Source: Endocalyx cinctus
Lineage: Eukaryota; Ascomycota; Sordariomycetes; Amphisphaeriales; Apiosporaceae
Direction: 5' to 3'
Assembly: GCA_001600455.1 (NCBI GenBank)
Contig: BCKC01000009.1
Span: forward strand, 1,922,001-1,986,000
Length of the DNA: 64,000 nucleotides
Positions 22,067-32,895 of the stretch are shown piece after piece. The position numbers were made by a program, and so were the translations under genes. The number at the start of each line of letters is the position of its first letter. Within the stretch, counting starts at the first letter, position 1. The notes beneath the pieces are model-generated. The model had not been told where the DNA came from, ran no database searches, and saw only the letters and a program-made list of their open reading frames with translations.

Positions 22067-22729
22067 ATGGCTAGCACCAGTCACCCCTTCCACCCCGACG
22101 ACTTCCCCATCAACCGCGATGTGACCTTCCAGCCGACGCAGACCTTCTTCCTGAAGGGCTGCGTCCACTTCAAGACGGACGCCTCCGTCGTCGAGCTGAC
22201 GCAGTACATGCACCAGCCCTTCAACGACTTCTCGCACGCCTTCCTGGACGAGGCCTCGAACCTCATGGACAAGCTCTCGAAGCGGCCCAAGTACGAGATC
22301 GGCAGCAGCGGGAACATGATGCGCACCCTGAAAACGATCAAGTCGGCCTCGACCGGCGAGAAGGTCGCCGACCTGAACATGACCTTCGTCTCCTTCGGGT
22401 CCTCCAGCGTCCGCTTCCCGCCCGGTTCCCCCCACTGCAGGCACGAGATCGAGCTCTGCCCCGTGGGCGGCACGGCCGGGTTCGGGGGCGAGCAGAAGCA
22501 CGAGGCCTTCGTCCGCCACAGCATCCCTTACTTCTGGGACATGTCCTCGGGCCGGGTCGGCATCCTGTACAAGTGCCTGAACCAGCAGCGCGTCGAGGTC
22601 GGCCGCGTCACCGGCTTCGGCTTCGACAAGGACGGCGTCCTCGTCATCAACGGGAACGAGGTCGACGATCTGGTCGCCGTCTCCACTTGCATCGTCCTGC
22701 TGAACGGTCGCGATGCTATGGATCACTAA
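22067..22729 (+). CDS. Unrecognised 220-aa protein, strongly biased codons
   Basis: I do not recognise the family. It is a single-exon ORF of 220 aa starting at an ATG preceded by an A-rich leader (AAGAAAA), a good fungal start context. Third codon positions are overwhelmingly C or G, typical of a highly expressed gene and far from the AT-rich flanks, so coding status is convincing. The protein has no signal peptide or clear membrane helix. It reads as a compact globular fold with alternating strand-like segments: a Cys/His-containing stretch (PHCRHEIELCPVGG), a Gly/Phe patch, and a hydrophobic C-terminal helix (LVAVSTCIVLLNGRDAMDH). That layout loosely recalls tubby/LURP-one-like barrels that close with a hydrophobic helix, but this is only an impression. 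A TA-repeat promoter region lies about 40 bp upstream. Confidence 0.8.
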   Translation: MASTSHPFHPDDFPINRDVTFQPTQTFFLKGCVHFKTDASVVELTQYMHQPFNDFSHAFLDEASNLMDKLSKRPKYEIGSSGNMMRTLKTIKSASTGEKVADLNMTFVSFGSSSVRFPPGSPHCRHEIELCPVGGTAGFGGEQKHEAFVRHSIPYFWDMSSGRVGILYKCLNQQRVEVGRVTGFGFDKDGVLVINGNEVDDLVAVSTCIVLLNGRDAMDH

Positions 22730-23313
22730 AAAGATGAGAAAAAAAAAGGGGGAGAATATATACTTAATTGCATCGAAACGATAAAAAAAATTGAAATGAG
22801 CGACGATACTTTACCAACACGTTAAACACCCTCTCTAGAACTTCACGTTACTTTATATAACGTTTAAAGAGGAGAGAGAAGAAAAACAAATTTATGCATA
22901 CATGTAATTTATAACGGGGCGACGAGCAGGGAATTCGAATTTCGGTTGGTGACTGGTTAGGAAGCCAGGAGTTATTTATTTTAGGGGATTTGCGTTTCGA
23001 CATTTTCATAACGCATGTTTACGACCCATTTGGATATGTTTTTTAATAGTTATTATAACTTTTGTAATTCCACGTACCGCAGTTAATTCACATTTAGCTT
23101 TCATCAATGAACAAGTACGTATCTATTATTTTGAAAACGGACGCAAATACCTTAGGTCAACCTGTAATCTACGCCTCCTAGTTTAATTCCGACCCCAACC
23201 CGCGTGGATTTATTAAGTACTCTCGCCATACTTCGAAGTATCTATTAATCTATCCCATACCAAGTACCGTTCTATCATTAAAGAGTTACGAGAAAACAAG
23301 AAAGTCTATCCTT
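22730..23313. other. Intergenic between convergent genes
   Basis: This AT-rich 3' region lies between the 220-aa ORF and the alpha/beta hydrolase. No gene was recognised. Confidence 0.6.
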
Positions 23314-24840
23314 CTAATCCCAACCCCAATACTCGTAAATAACCTTCAAAGCCTCCTCGCCGTGAGTGAAAGGGAAGTTATGAGCACCGGGGACGACGCG
23401 CCAGAAGACGTGGTCGGTTCCACCCAGCAGCGGCAGCGCGTCTTCCGTGTAGTCGTCGAGCTGAACCAGGTTATCGTGACGGCCCAGCAGGATCGCCACG
23501 GAACCGGGCTTCCGGACCTTCGCGAGCCGCGACCAGTACGCGTGTTGGCGCATGAGGGGCGAGTGGACGATGGTCGACATCATGGCCGGCACGAAGCCGT
23601 CGTTGTGGTCGAGGGACCACTGCACGTAGCTGACCACGTCCTTCTCGAAGGCGGTCTGCTCCGGCTCGGTATCGGGCGAGTCGTCGTGCTTGGTCTCCTC
23701 GACCGCGACGTCGACGAAACCTTCCTTCTCGCCTTGCGCTCCTCCGCCGCTCGACAAGGGAGCGGTCACGGCGGAGGCGACCTGCTGCTTCTTCTGCTTC
23801 TTCTGCGCTACCGACTTGTCCAGGGGCGCGCGCAGGCGCATCTTGGCCAGCCAGGCGAGCAGGCGCTCCGGCACGATCCCGGACTGGAACACGAGCCGGC
23901 TGGCGCGGCCGATGTTCTCCGGCCGGATGAGGCCTGCCGGCGCTAGCAGCACCAGCGTTTCCACCATGTGGGGGAAGGTAGCCGCGAAGTTGACGGCGAT
24001 ACCGCCGCCGAGCGAGTACCCGATCAGGTGGAACGCGTTGTCGCCCGTCCAGGCTAGCGGGGACGAGGCCAATACCAGCAGAATCTGCGATACGAAGAGC
24101 CGGGTGTCGAAAGGGACGTCACCCGGCGCATCGCTGTAGCCTCGTCCGAATAAATCCTGATTTATGATATTTTAGCTGGGTTCTTTTTTTTTTTTTGGCT
24201 AATTTTATTAAAAGTTTTTATCTATAATCACCAGGGGTATGGAAGAAATATGTTTGTCTTCCGCTTAAAATGAAACAAAGGGAGGAAGAGAGGTTGGACA
24301 CAAACTTACAAACATCAGGACACGGCATCCCTTCTTCACTAGCGGATTGGCTATATATTGGAGCGTCATGCAGGAGGTACTAATACCGTGCAGGAAGAGA
24401 ACCTTGCGACCATCTTCCGGTCCGAACTCATAGACGCGAATGTTTCCATACTGTATAATTTGTTTGCTGTCAGTCATATATTCATTTTATTCGCCGTTAT
24501 CAGAATGAAAATGTAAGGGCTTTTTTTTTATTTTTATTTTTATTTTTTTTTAAAAAAAGGGATAAGAAGAAAGAGAGAAAGAACTGACAGGCGTAACGAC
24601 ATCTCTCCCGCCAGGAAAAAAGTCGGGTGTGTACGTGACTTTTTCCAGTTCGGCCTTGGACAGTTTCGGGATGCTCGTGGTAGCCGCGCCCCTTATGATG
24701 GCCGTCTTGGCGGGATATAAGGCGAACCGGGCGAGCGAGAGCAGGGCGACGGTGGTGACCACGGTCGTCGCCACTATGGCGGTAGTTTTCGACTCACCGG
24801 TCGGATCGGCGCCATCAAGACATTTTGAGACGACGTCCAT
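23314..24840 (-). CDS. Membrane-anchored alpha/beta hydrolase
   Basis: This is a serine hydrolase of the alpha/beta fold, substrate unknown (lipid, ester or epoxide). Exons 24840-24589, 24450-24310 and 24156-23314 join in phase to 411 aa. An N-terminal hydrophobic helix at about residues 20-42 (VATTVVTTVALLSLARFALY) should anchor it to a membrane. The core has the oxyanion HG motif in FLHGIS, the DLFGRGYSDAPG loop, the nucleophile elbow GYSLGGG with Ser179, the acid Asp359 in LGRHDNLV and His390 in PGAHNFPFTHG. An inserted charged segment between about residues 230 and 285 (Gln/Lys-rich, then acidic) sits at the cap position and looks disordered. The first donor is the less usual GTCAGT. No neighbour suggests a pathway. 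Confidence 0.92.
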
Positions 24841-25871
24841 AATGGGATTTGATAACCAAGGTCTATTTTACGTAAAATCTCAGAGAAAGATAAGAGTGAG
24901 TGAGAGAAAGAAAAAAAAAAAGATGAGACCTTGACGGAGATGATGGTGGAGAAAAACAAAAACAAAATTGAGTTATAACATAGGTTTAGGATGTTTTTAA
25001 GTATTGATAAGGCTGACTTCTTGGTACTTATAACGATGAAACATCATCCAGTATAACAAAATATATGGACAAGAAAAAGAAGTCCGGTTGGTTAAAGATA
25101 TTCAAGAAGTAAAACATTTAAAGGGGAATCACCTAATGATAGATGTCCAAGTGTTCAAAGTCTAGATCCGATGATTATTATGTAGGTTCTAAGGTTACAT
25201 ATTGTAGTATATACTTTCAATGGTGTGGTGTTCAGACTAACTAAGTCAAGTATAGTGAAACTAACAACTAAACCAACCAACCGAATAGTGAACTGGCCTT
25301 ACTGGCCGGCTGGCTTACCTTGTAACTACACTGCTAAATACTACAGTAAAGTAACCTATCCCAGCAGTTCAGCAGCTGGTACTCCCTGACTCCGTACTTA
25401 GCTGCTTACTTTAGGTACCGTAACTAGTGTGATATACGGTAACTCCACTATTTACGCTTATTTTTAGTTACGAAGGACGTGTTACTCAGCTAACAAGGGG
25501 GTAACAGGCTGACAGGCAACAGGGTGGATGATGATATAATATTCAGCTTCGAAGTAGTATAACATGTCATATTCACATTGTTTAAAATCAGATGAAAATC
25601 TTGTAATATAACAGAGATTAATAATAATAATAATAATAAAAACATTGTTTGAAGCTGTTGCTATATGCAGGCCTATATTTTAGTCCTTAATCCTTAGTCC
25701 TTTGGTATTGCCATCCTTCATCCCGATACTTCCATCCGATCAACGCCAAAAGCTCTTTAGAAATCAAACCAACATACCAACTGGCTAGTAACTCGTCCCT
25801 CGAATAATAAAATGTGGTATTAAATAAAAACAAAACATGATCTCATTTCTCGATAATGATGGATAAATCGA
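24841..25871. other. Intergenic, AT-rich
   Basis: This lies between the hydrolase promoter and the 3' end of the transcription factor. It holds many short CT/AG-rich and TTAC-type motifs and an AAT microsatellite near 25619. No gene was recognised. Confidence 0.6.
25619..25639. repeat. (AAT)n microsatellite
   Basis: A short perfect trinucleotide run of about seven units lies in AT-rich intergenic DNA. It is of interest only as a marker. Confidence 0.8.
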
Positions 25872-28800
25872 TCACGAGATACCCACTGCCCATGCAGCCC
25901 CGCCGAGTTGTTTTATCAAGTGACAGACATTCTCGACGATGGGCGGTAAAAGGTCTTTGCTGTCGCTAAAGTTCATTCGAAGAATATCTTGCACCACATC
26001 CATGCATTTCTTCGGGTCGTCCAAAGCCGATTCCATCAAATCCTCGCCGATCCTCTCCGGTCTTCCACTTCTTATCGTCGGTCTTCCTTGGCCGAAGCCG
26101 ATGAAACGTTGTACTTGCGTTGTTTCTAGCCCGTCAAGTTGAACTGTTTCCTGCGGCAAGTTTGGTGTCGGTATATTTCTCGTCGCCTTGGTTACCACGC
26201 CGTATGTCCAGAGAGCCAAAGCTGCATGATGCAGCCCTACGGCGGAAAAGTCTTTGAGATGGCCAGGCGGGAATGATTTAGCTTGACGAATAACTTGCCC
26301 CGCGTGCCATATCGCCTGTCTCGCATCCGCACTTTCCGACCACTGCTGGAGGAGCGGGTACACTCGACGGGCCTGATCCTCCCCTTGTTTCCCTGCGAAC
26401 AGCTGCAGGTCATCTAGGGATACGTGTAAATTCATTAATAGTAAGTTCAATAACAGGGCCTCTTGTGCCGAAAGAGCAGATTGCCAATCTGCGGTAATGA
26501 GCTGGAAGCTCGATAATGATTTGCATAGTTCCTGGTGTCGTGAGTTAAGTATGAGATTCGGGCCCGGTTGATACGTGTTTTGAAACGTATTTGACCGATG
26601 CACCGAGCTGAGCTGCCTCCATTCGAAAATAAGATTCCAAAACCCGTGCAGGTAGATCGAAATCACATACTTAATATCCAACCGCTGCCGGTTTGATACA
26701 ATCAGGTTGATGTCGCGAATCAGGTCGCCTAGGCACGGTATTCGCGTACTCTGACTTAAAGAAAGCTGCAAGTACCGCGTCTTCCATTCAGACGCCGACC
26801 TGGCAAACCAAACCTCCCTTGCTTCTGGGAGGGGGAGCGTCAGTTCTGAATAAGACATAGTCGGAACTGAAAGCGTAGTCATAGATGACTGTGCGTCTCT
26901 CAAATAGCAATGATAGGCGAGCCTGGAGAAGGGTTAGTATTTTTCGCGCACCTTAACTAATCAGAAAACGAACCTTTTCCAAGATTCCGCCTCGCACCAC
27001 TGCCTCCATTTCTCCTCGAGAACTTCTCCCTCGTCGTCCTCTTCGACAGTTATGGTGGGATAAGAAGATCCCTGAAATCGACCGCGATACCGCATCATCT
27101 ATATTTTTTTATTATTTTTTTGTTAAGCCATCACATTCGATAGGGGAAAAGACCGTGCAACTTACCGTGATTGGTATTAGCATATGACACTCGGCGATTT
27201 CCATCTTCCGTCTGTTCCCACTCCATAGTCCTAGATCTTGCATGAAAACAAGAGTTTGAACAAGGCCAAGATTTTTTATGCCTGTATTATTGATATCAAA
27301 CTATTGAGGTGGAGAAAATGTTAGAAACGAAAACAAAAAATCCACCCAGAAGCTGCGACTACTTACTCGACTCGGTATGCTAAGACCTGTGAAACATTAG
27401 TAAACCAGATCGATTGTTTCAGAATAAATTCGGTTTCTATTTTTAATACGTACGAACTGATTCTTGCACCGCAAACCCGAATTTTCTCAACGTCGGGACT
27501 GGTGTCATTACCGCACCGGTGGCAGCTGCCGTGGCTAGCCATTCCGGCCATTGGTCGTTGAGGATGAAAGTACCGAAATGAATCCAACCGGATACCGAAC
27601 AGAGATGGGCCGCTAAGAAAATATGTACGAGGGTATCCATCATTTCATCGGACAGAAATGATGAGGCGACACGTAATCTCATAGCATCACTCTGACATGT
27701 AGCTAGTACCACGGAAAGTATCTTGTCGCGACTCGACGAGTCTAGCTTATCCGGTATAACACGATCCAAGCGTCTTTGGCTCTCCTGAAATTGCTGACTT
27801 GCGGAATCTTGGAATGGCAAAGGTAAATTCGTCTGATCTGCGTAAGCGTGATCTTGCTTGTCGGGGGTCCAGCGCCAGGGAGAGTCTGTCCAGATCTTGA
27901 CGAGCCTTTGTCTCATTTGCGTCATATCGATCGCCGAATCATCGGTTTGAGGTGTAATTGCTTGCGTGATAGTCGGGCGATCGCCCAGTCCGTCGAGGTT
28001 CCAATAGTCTAGTAAGCCGTAATCGGCCTCGTTAAGTTCGTAATTCGCATCATCGCAAAAATCCAGCACGGCGAGCCCCTGCGCTTCGGCGGATCTAGAT
28101 GGGTCGAGAGATTGGTCGTACAAGACATCGCGAAGGAAGTCGGTGAAGGGCATATACGACATATCAACGAGCCCGTTCGAGGGGTAAGATTGGCTATATG
28201 CGCCAAAAGTACCTATAAGCAGTCAGCACCTTAACTCGCAGACTGCGAATGATAACTCTCAATCAGGTTCCAGACAAGTGTAAGCAATCAAGACGGGGTA
28301 ACAGCCACTCAAAAAGGATTATTCTAGCAGAAATACACCGCATGCTTATATATTCACATAAAGAACCGCGAGCACAGAATGTCTGGCGTAGGTGGTAAGG
28401 GTTTCAAAAGACCTACTTTGATCTACTGCCGTATCCGGGGTTGGCAATTGACCTTGCTCTGCCTTTATGAGAGCATTTGTCACGGATACGGGGCTTTCGC
28501 CCGAGGTCTGCGACAGCGGTGGGGGGAAGGACTGGCTTTGGATGCGATATGCCGACGGGCTAGTTTCTTGAGAGGTAGGCGGAGGAGCTACCGGTTGCTG
28601 AACGGAATGGCGAGCGTTAGCGGAAAAATGTACGAGATGCATGGCGGCGGCCGAACCGGCCTCGGACGACGCAAATTCGCATGTTAAATTTCTGTTCCGA
28701 CATCGAGTGCAGGGTTTTATCTCCTCGCACTTAACCCGGGCCGAGGCGCAAGCCTTGCAAGCGTGCGAGACGCGACCAGCACCGGGAGAGGTATTCGTAC

Positions 28801-29272
28801 GTCGGCGCTTCTTGCTACTATCGCCGTCATTGTCGTGATTGGCGGTATGGCGTTTGAGCAGGTCGGCTCGGGCAAAAGCCTTCCCGCATACCTGGCAAAA
28901 GAACCTCTTCCCGAGCGTGTGGGTTTGGATATGTCTCGCAAGATGTTCGGGTCGTGAATAGCGTCTCATACAATCGGCGCATTGGTAGAGGCTCTGCGTG
29001 GCAGAATGGCTTCGACTAGAGGATGCGTTGCTAGAGCCATAATTCGGGTCGATCGGCTGGGCGATGGCGTTCGAAGTGTTTAGCGGAGGCAACGAGGCCG
29101 GCGCGGGCGGTAGAGACGGTGCGGGAGGAAGCGCTACTGCTGCTGGAGGTGGTATGTGAACAGAGTTTTGCGCAATGATAGATTGGTCGTTTCGGTCAAG
29201 AACATTTACGGCGGGGATGGTTTCCGAGAGGGGATTGGAGTGAAGTAGATTAGATAATGACGGAGGCGACAT
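25872..29272 (-). CDS. Transcription factor with two C2H2 fingers plus Zn(II)2Cys6 cluster
   Basis: This is a nuclear DNA-binding regulator that combines two zinc-binding modules. Exons 29272-28417, 28212-27454, 27386-27367, 27300-27166, 27071-26974 and 26922-25872 join in phase to 972 aa; the third is a 20-nt microexon. A Ser/Pro-rich leader precedes C2H2 finger 1 (Cys98, Cys101, His114, His118) and finger 2 (Cys126, Cys129, His142, His146). A basic patch SSKKRRRT is a likely nuclear signal. The Zn2Cys6 cluster follows at Cys172, 175, 182, 188, 191 and 198 with canonical 2-6-5-2-6 spacing. The remaining 600 residues are helical and resemble the fungal transcription factor middle homology region, including FLAAHLCSVSGWIHFGTF. 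Such dual-finger factors are known in fungi. It adjoins the accessory enzyme island that starts about 3.6 kb away and could regulate it; that is inference. Confidence 0.9.
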
Positions 29273-29786
29273 GATGGAAGACTTTTTTTTTTTTTTTTGT
29301 TATTTGTTTACATCCTCGAGATCAACATCATCGACATTTGTAGTCAAAATAAGCTAGCCCATTCCAGTGATGTAGGTGGATAGGTGGATAAAAGAAGAAA
29401 CGGTCTGTCTTAATGGTAAAGAAGAAAAAAAGAACAATTTCTTCAACTCTCGTCAAAGATCGGCATTACCTCAAAACTTTACCACATCATGGCTTGACTC
29501 GTACGTAATTGACCAATTAGAAATATCAAGTGAGCGATAATCATACATTAACGTTATTTCTTTCTTTTTTTTTCTCCCGTCGAGGTTGACGAATTAGAGA
29601 CATGAAAGCCAGGATTAGATAGGATTAAATCTTCAGAAAAATCTGTACTGAGGGAGATACGAATGAGGTTTCGAAAAAAGAAAAAAATGATATGCGTCTT
29701 AACAAAGACCCCAGGCCATATTAGTCTCCAAAAAGGTACCCCAAATTATTGAGGGTTCACTAAACTCAGTGGAATAATACCTTAAT

Positions 29787-29796
29787 NCCCCNAAAN
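29787..29796. other. Ambiguous bases in assembly
   Basis: The letter N occurs at 29787, 29792 and 29796 within a C-rich stretch. These are uncertain base calls or polishing artefacts, and the local sequence should not be over-read. Confidence 0.95.
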
Positions 29797-30281
29797 CCCC
29801 GCCAGTCTAGGACAGGCCGGAGCGATCACAAGGGGAAAAGAAGATAAAACTTTATTACACATACAACTGGGGGTGCTTATTAACATATTAACAATTACAA
29901 CGCGACAAACAATTATTTCTCAAGTAAAGCTTGTTATATAAGTATCTTTTCACATAATTACTTGGTAGATGTACCTACTTACTTAAGTAAAATTTCAATA
30001 TTAATATCCTGTATATTGTCTTTATTACTAGTAAATGTGTATCTAGATAATCCAACAACTACTCTCGGGCTCTGTACACAGCTTTATTATATAACACACT
30101 AATTATTTTATTTATAGTATACTTACCACGCACGCACCGCTATATTTACATAGTACAGCGTATTCGTAGCGTATACCGCTATTTAAGCTAATCAATAATC
30201 AAAGTAACTGTATAACTTTTATTAAATACTCAGGTAGTAAAACGTTGACTGCGCATACTTACTTAACATATATGTATCTAC

Positions 30282-30309
30282 CTACCTACCTACCTAGGTA
30301 GGTAGGTAG
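30282..30309. repeat. Tetranucleotide palindrome (CTAC)n/(GTAG)n
   Basis: CTAC repeats run into GTAG repeats around a central CCTAGG, giving two perfect 14-bp inverted arms with no spacer. A related CTACCTGC 8-bp repeat occurs near 30470-30499. Confidence 0.85.
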
Positions 30310-30469
30310 ACATGTATCTATGTATTAGGTAAGAATATTCATTCAATAAGTACGGCTAATTTCGTACGGGGTGAGCATATAAGAAATGGTTGTATTTTCT
30401 CTCAGCGGTCGTTTTGGCCCACCATACCAGTCCATCATTACTAAAATACTAAGCCATATTAGGTATTAC

Positions 30470-30499
30470 CTACCTGCCTACCTGCCTACCTGCCTACCT
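30470..30499. repeat. Short tandem CTACCTGC repeat
   Basis: About three to four tandem copies of an 8-bp CTACCTGC unit lie about 170 bp from the CTAC/GTAG palindrome, suggesting a common origin by slippage. Confidence 0.75.
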
Positions 30500-32895
30500 C
30501 CTTAATACAGTGAAATTGGTGAAGATGAAATACTGTATGGATCATTTCTAAACTAGTGTATCGTCGGTGTTATCAGCTACCTAAGTAAGTGTGTACTTTT
30601 GTACTTAGTATTAAGTACTAAATACTAAGTATATACCGTTTGTATATTACATATCACTTAGGTGGTGTGTCGGATATATTTATATAGTTACGAAAGAAAA
30701 AAAAAAGAAAGAAGAAACAAAAAAAAAGAGAAAAGAGAAAAAAGAAAATCCTGAAAATTCCAGAACGTTAATGTTTGAAGTCAGGTAGGATCAGTGAGTA
30801 AAAGACACCGTGACGCGCGTCTAGAGTTACATTTCTGGTAGGTCCCTACAGACTTGGCCAATTATTCCGCGGAGTTAATAGCCAAATCGCTGCCAGGGTC
30901 TCGATTATATGATGGCATAAATGGATTTCGGTGGCTTGGACGGTGGTATTTAGTACGTATATATGTAGGTAGACGTGACCGGAACTCCCTTTGGCATACG
31001 TCTGTGCTGTCAATCATGAAAGAAGTTATTGATTGACAAGCCTCAGAAACAAGAGTTCAGGGGACACAAAATTAACCCAGTAAAATGTATGAAAACATTT
31101 ACTGACTGGATAAGCATTTACACTATCTAGGTAGCAATCTAGATACTACATAGATGCCAAGTAATTTACCCTTCGCGCATATTTACAAGTGTAGATATTT
31201 CCAATACATATATATACTAAGTATTTATATATAGGGAAAAATTAACCACAATAATAACGATAATAAATCACATAGGCGAGGTAACAATCTAAAAACTTGG
31301 TAAAGGGTCCCTTCTACCCTAGCTCTTCCTTACATTACATAGTTTACTCACGGATATGGTCACTAACGTTCAAATGCTAGTAGTAGCTTATGACATACCG
31401 GTACTTTAAGTAAGTATAATAAAAAAAAGAACTACCTACATCTGGGTAGAGCTACAATAGTCGATTCAACGGCTTCGAATACGGCAGCTGAAATATGAGT
31501 CCCGGCATATGAGTGAAGGGACCAACAACTCATCTTCAACATATGTACATCATTTACTAGGGTTGACGTATTCAAGTCAACCTTCATCAATGTGTCACCG
31601 GACACAGCGTTTAGCACCTAACCTATGATAGCTTTCTCAATACTATGTACGAAGTAAACCCCATCTCCCGAAAGAAGATCTGGGGATCCTAGTAAATAAG
31701 GTTGATTTAACGACAAGGGTTAGAGGTAGGTTGAATAGCAAATTCTAACCTAAATGATGATAAGTCTGGGGGTAAGTCTGGGGGAATGAAGAAATCCACC
31801 CTTGCTACACTACATGTGGAAAGGGAAGACAATAAGAAACGAATAGGAAATTTGTATAAAGTAAGACATCAAGAAAGGTAGAAGGCAATACCAGGATAGG
31901 AAAGGATAGGAGGAGAACAATTATTCCACTAAGTAATTCCGCGCAGCAATGGCCAACATGTAAATAGATTTTTGGAGTCTTAAAAGGCCACCTGCATCTC
32001 GTCCCCTTTTCTTCAAAATGTCTAACAAGATATTTGTTGGAAGATTACTAGAGTTGTTGTTATAATTTTTTTTGTCCTCACTTCCACGAATCATTATTCT
32101 AATAGTTTTTGACATAGACTATTATCGGTAGTAATAGCTACAATAAGAGACTTAGCCTATGAATCACATCATAATCGAGTCTTTATTTTCAGCCACATAA
32201 ATTCGTTTTGGGCTCTTTTTTTCAAAATCCCCTGCCTTGCAGTGCGTTGTGCTGCGTCGTTGCGTGAGGTCACAACTTGAACTGTCGCTAACCATTCAGC
32301 GTGGAACATCTCCCTCGACTTCGGGATTTGAAGTCCAACGTTACAAGGTACCGTCACTTTTTTTTTTTTTAACAGCTGTTCGCCCATTACCTACCCAGCG
32401 CCACTGCGTTACGACTTCACTCCATTACAACTCCAAGTTCGTCGCCATCTACGCCAACTACACAGTCATCCCATCTTAAGCCTGTCCTTCAACCTCACCT
32501 TCTCCAAACACCCCCGGCTTATCAACGAAGGCTGACCAGTAGAAATGCTCCTCGACAGACGCATCTGCATATAACACAAAAAACTACATTCAAGCCACCG
32601 GTTTGCTTATCCTCTCAACCGGTGTGGTCCGATTTTGACTTTGCTTTTCTTCGAATTGATATATCATAAAACCGGCATATTCATGATATTCGGGACCTTT
32701 TGTTTTGATTAACGGCTGTTTGCAACCCTCGTGTTCTTTTTCTCGGGCTTGATTCGGCATCATTTACTCATTTGCCTCCTTACATTTATTCGCTGCTACT
32801 ACCTTTCTTCGACGGGTCATCTCACCGGATTGCCTACCTAGATCTCTCATCAACCTATCGTCACGACACTGCTACTTCGGAGAAAGAAAAAAAAG

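Larger units (their letters stand above)
29273..32895. other. 3.6-kb AT-rich gene-free region
   Basis: This is the longest gene-free stretch in the window. It is rich in TpA, contains only short accidental ORFs, three ambiguous bases near 29790, a tetranucleotide palindrome and other simple repeats. It looks like degenerated repeat DNA, but no transposase or reverse transcriptase remnant can be read. The last few hundred bases should contain the promoter of the MFS gene. Confidence 0.6.

Noticed and set aside
22043..22726. 227-aa minus-strand ORF opposite the 220-aa ORF
   Set aside because: It is composed of Val/Asp/Gly/Leu repeats typical of an antisense shadow. The plus-strand product has balanced composition and a better start context.
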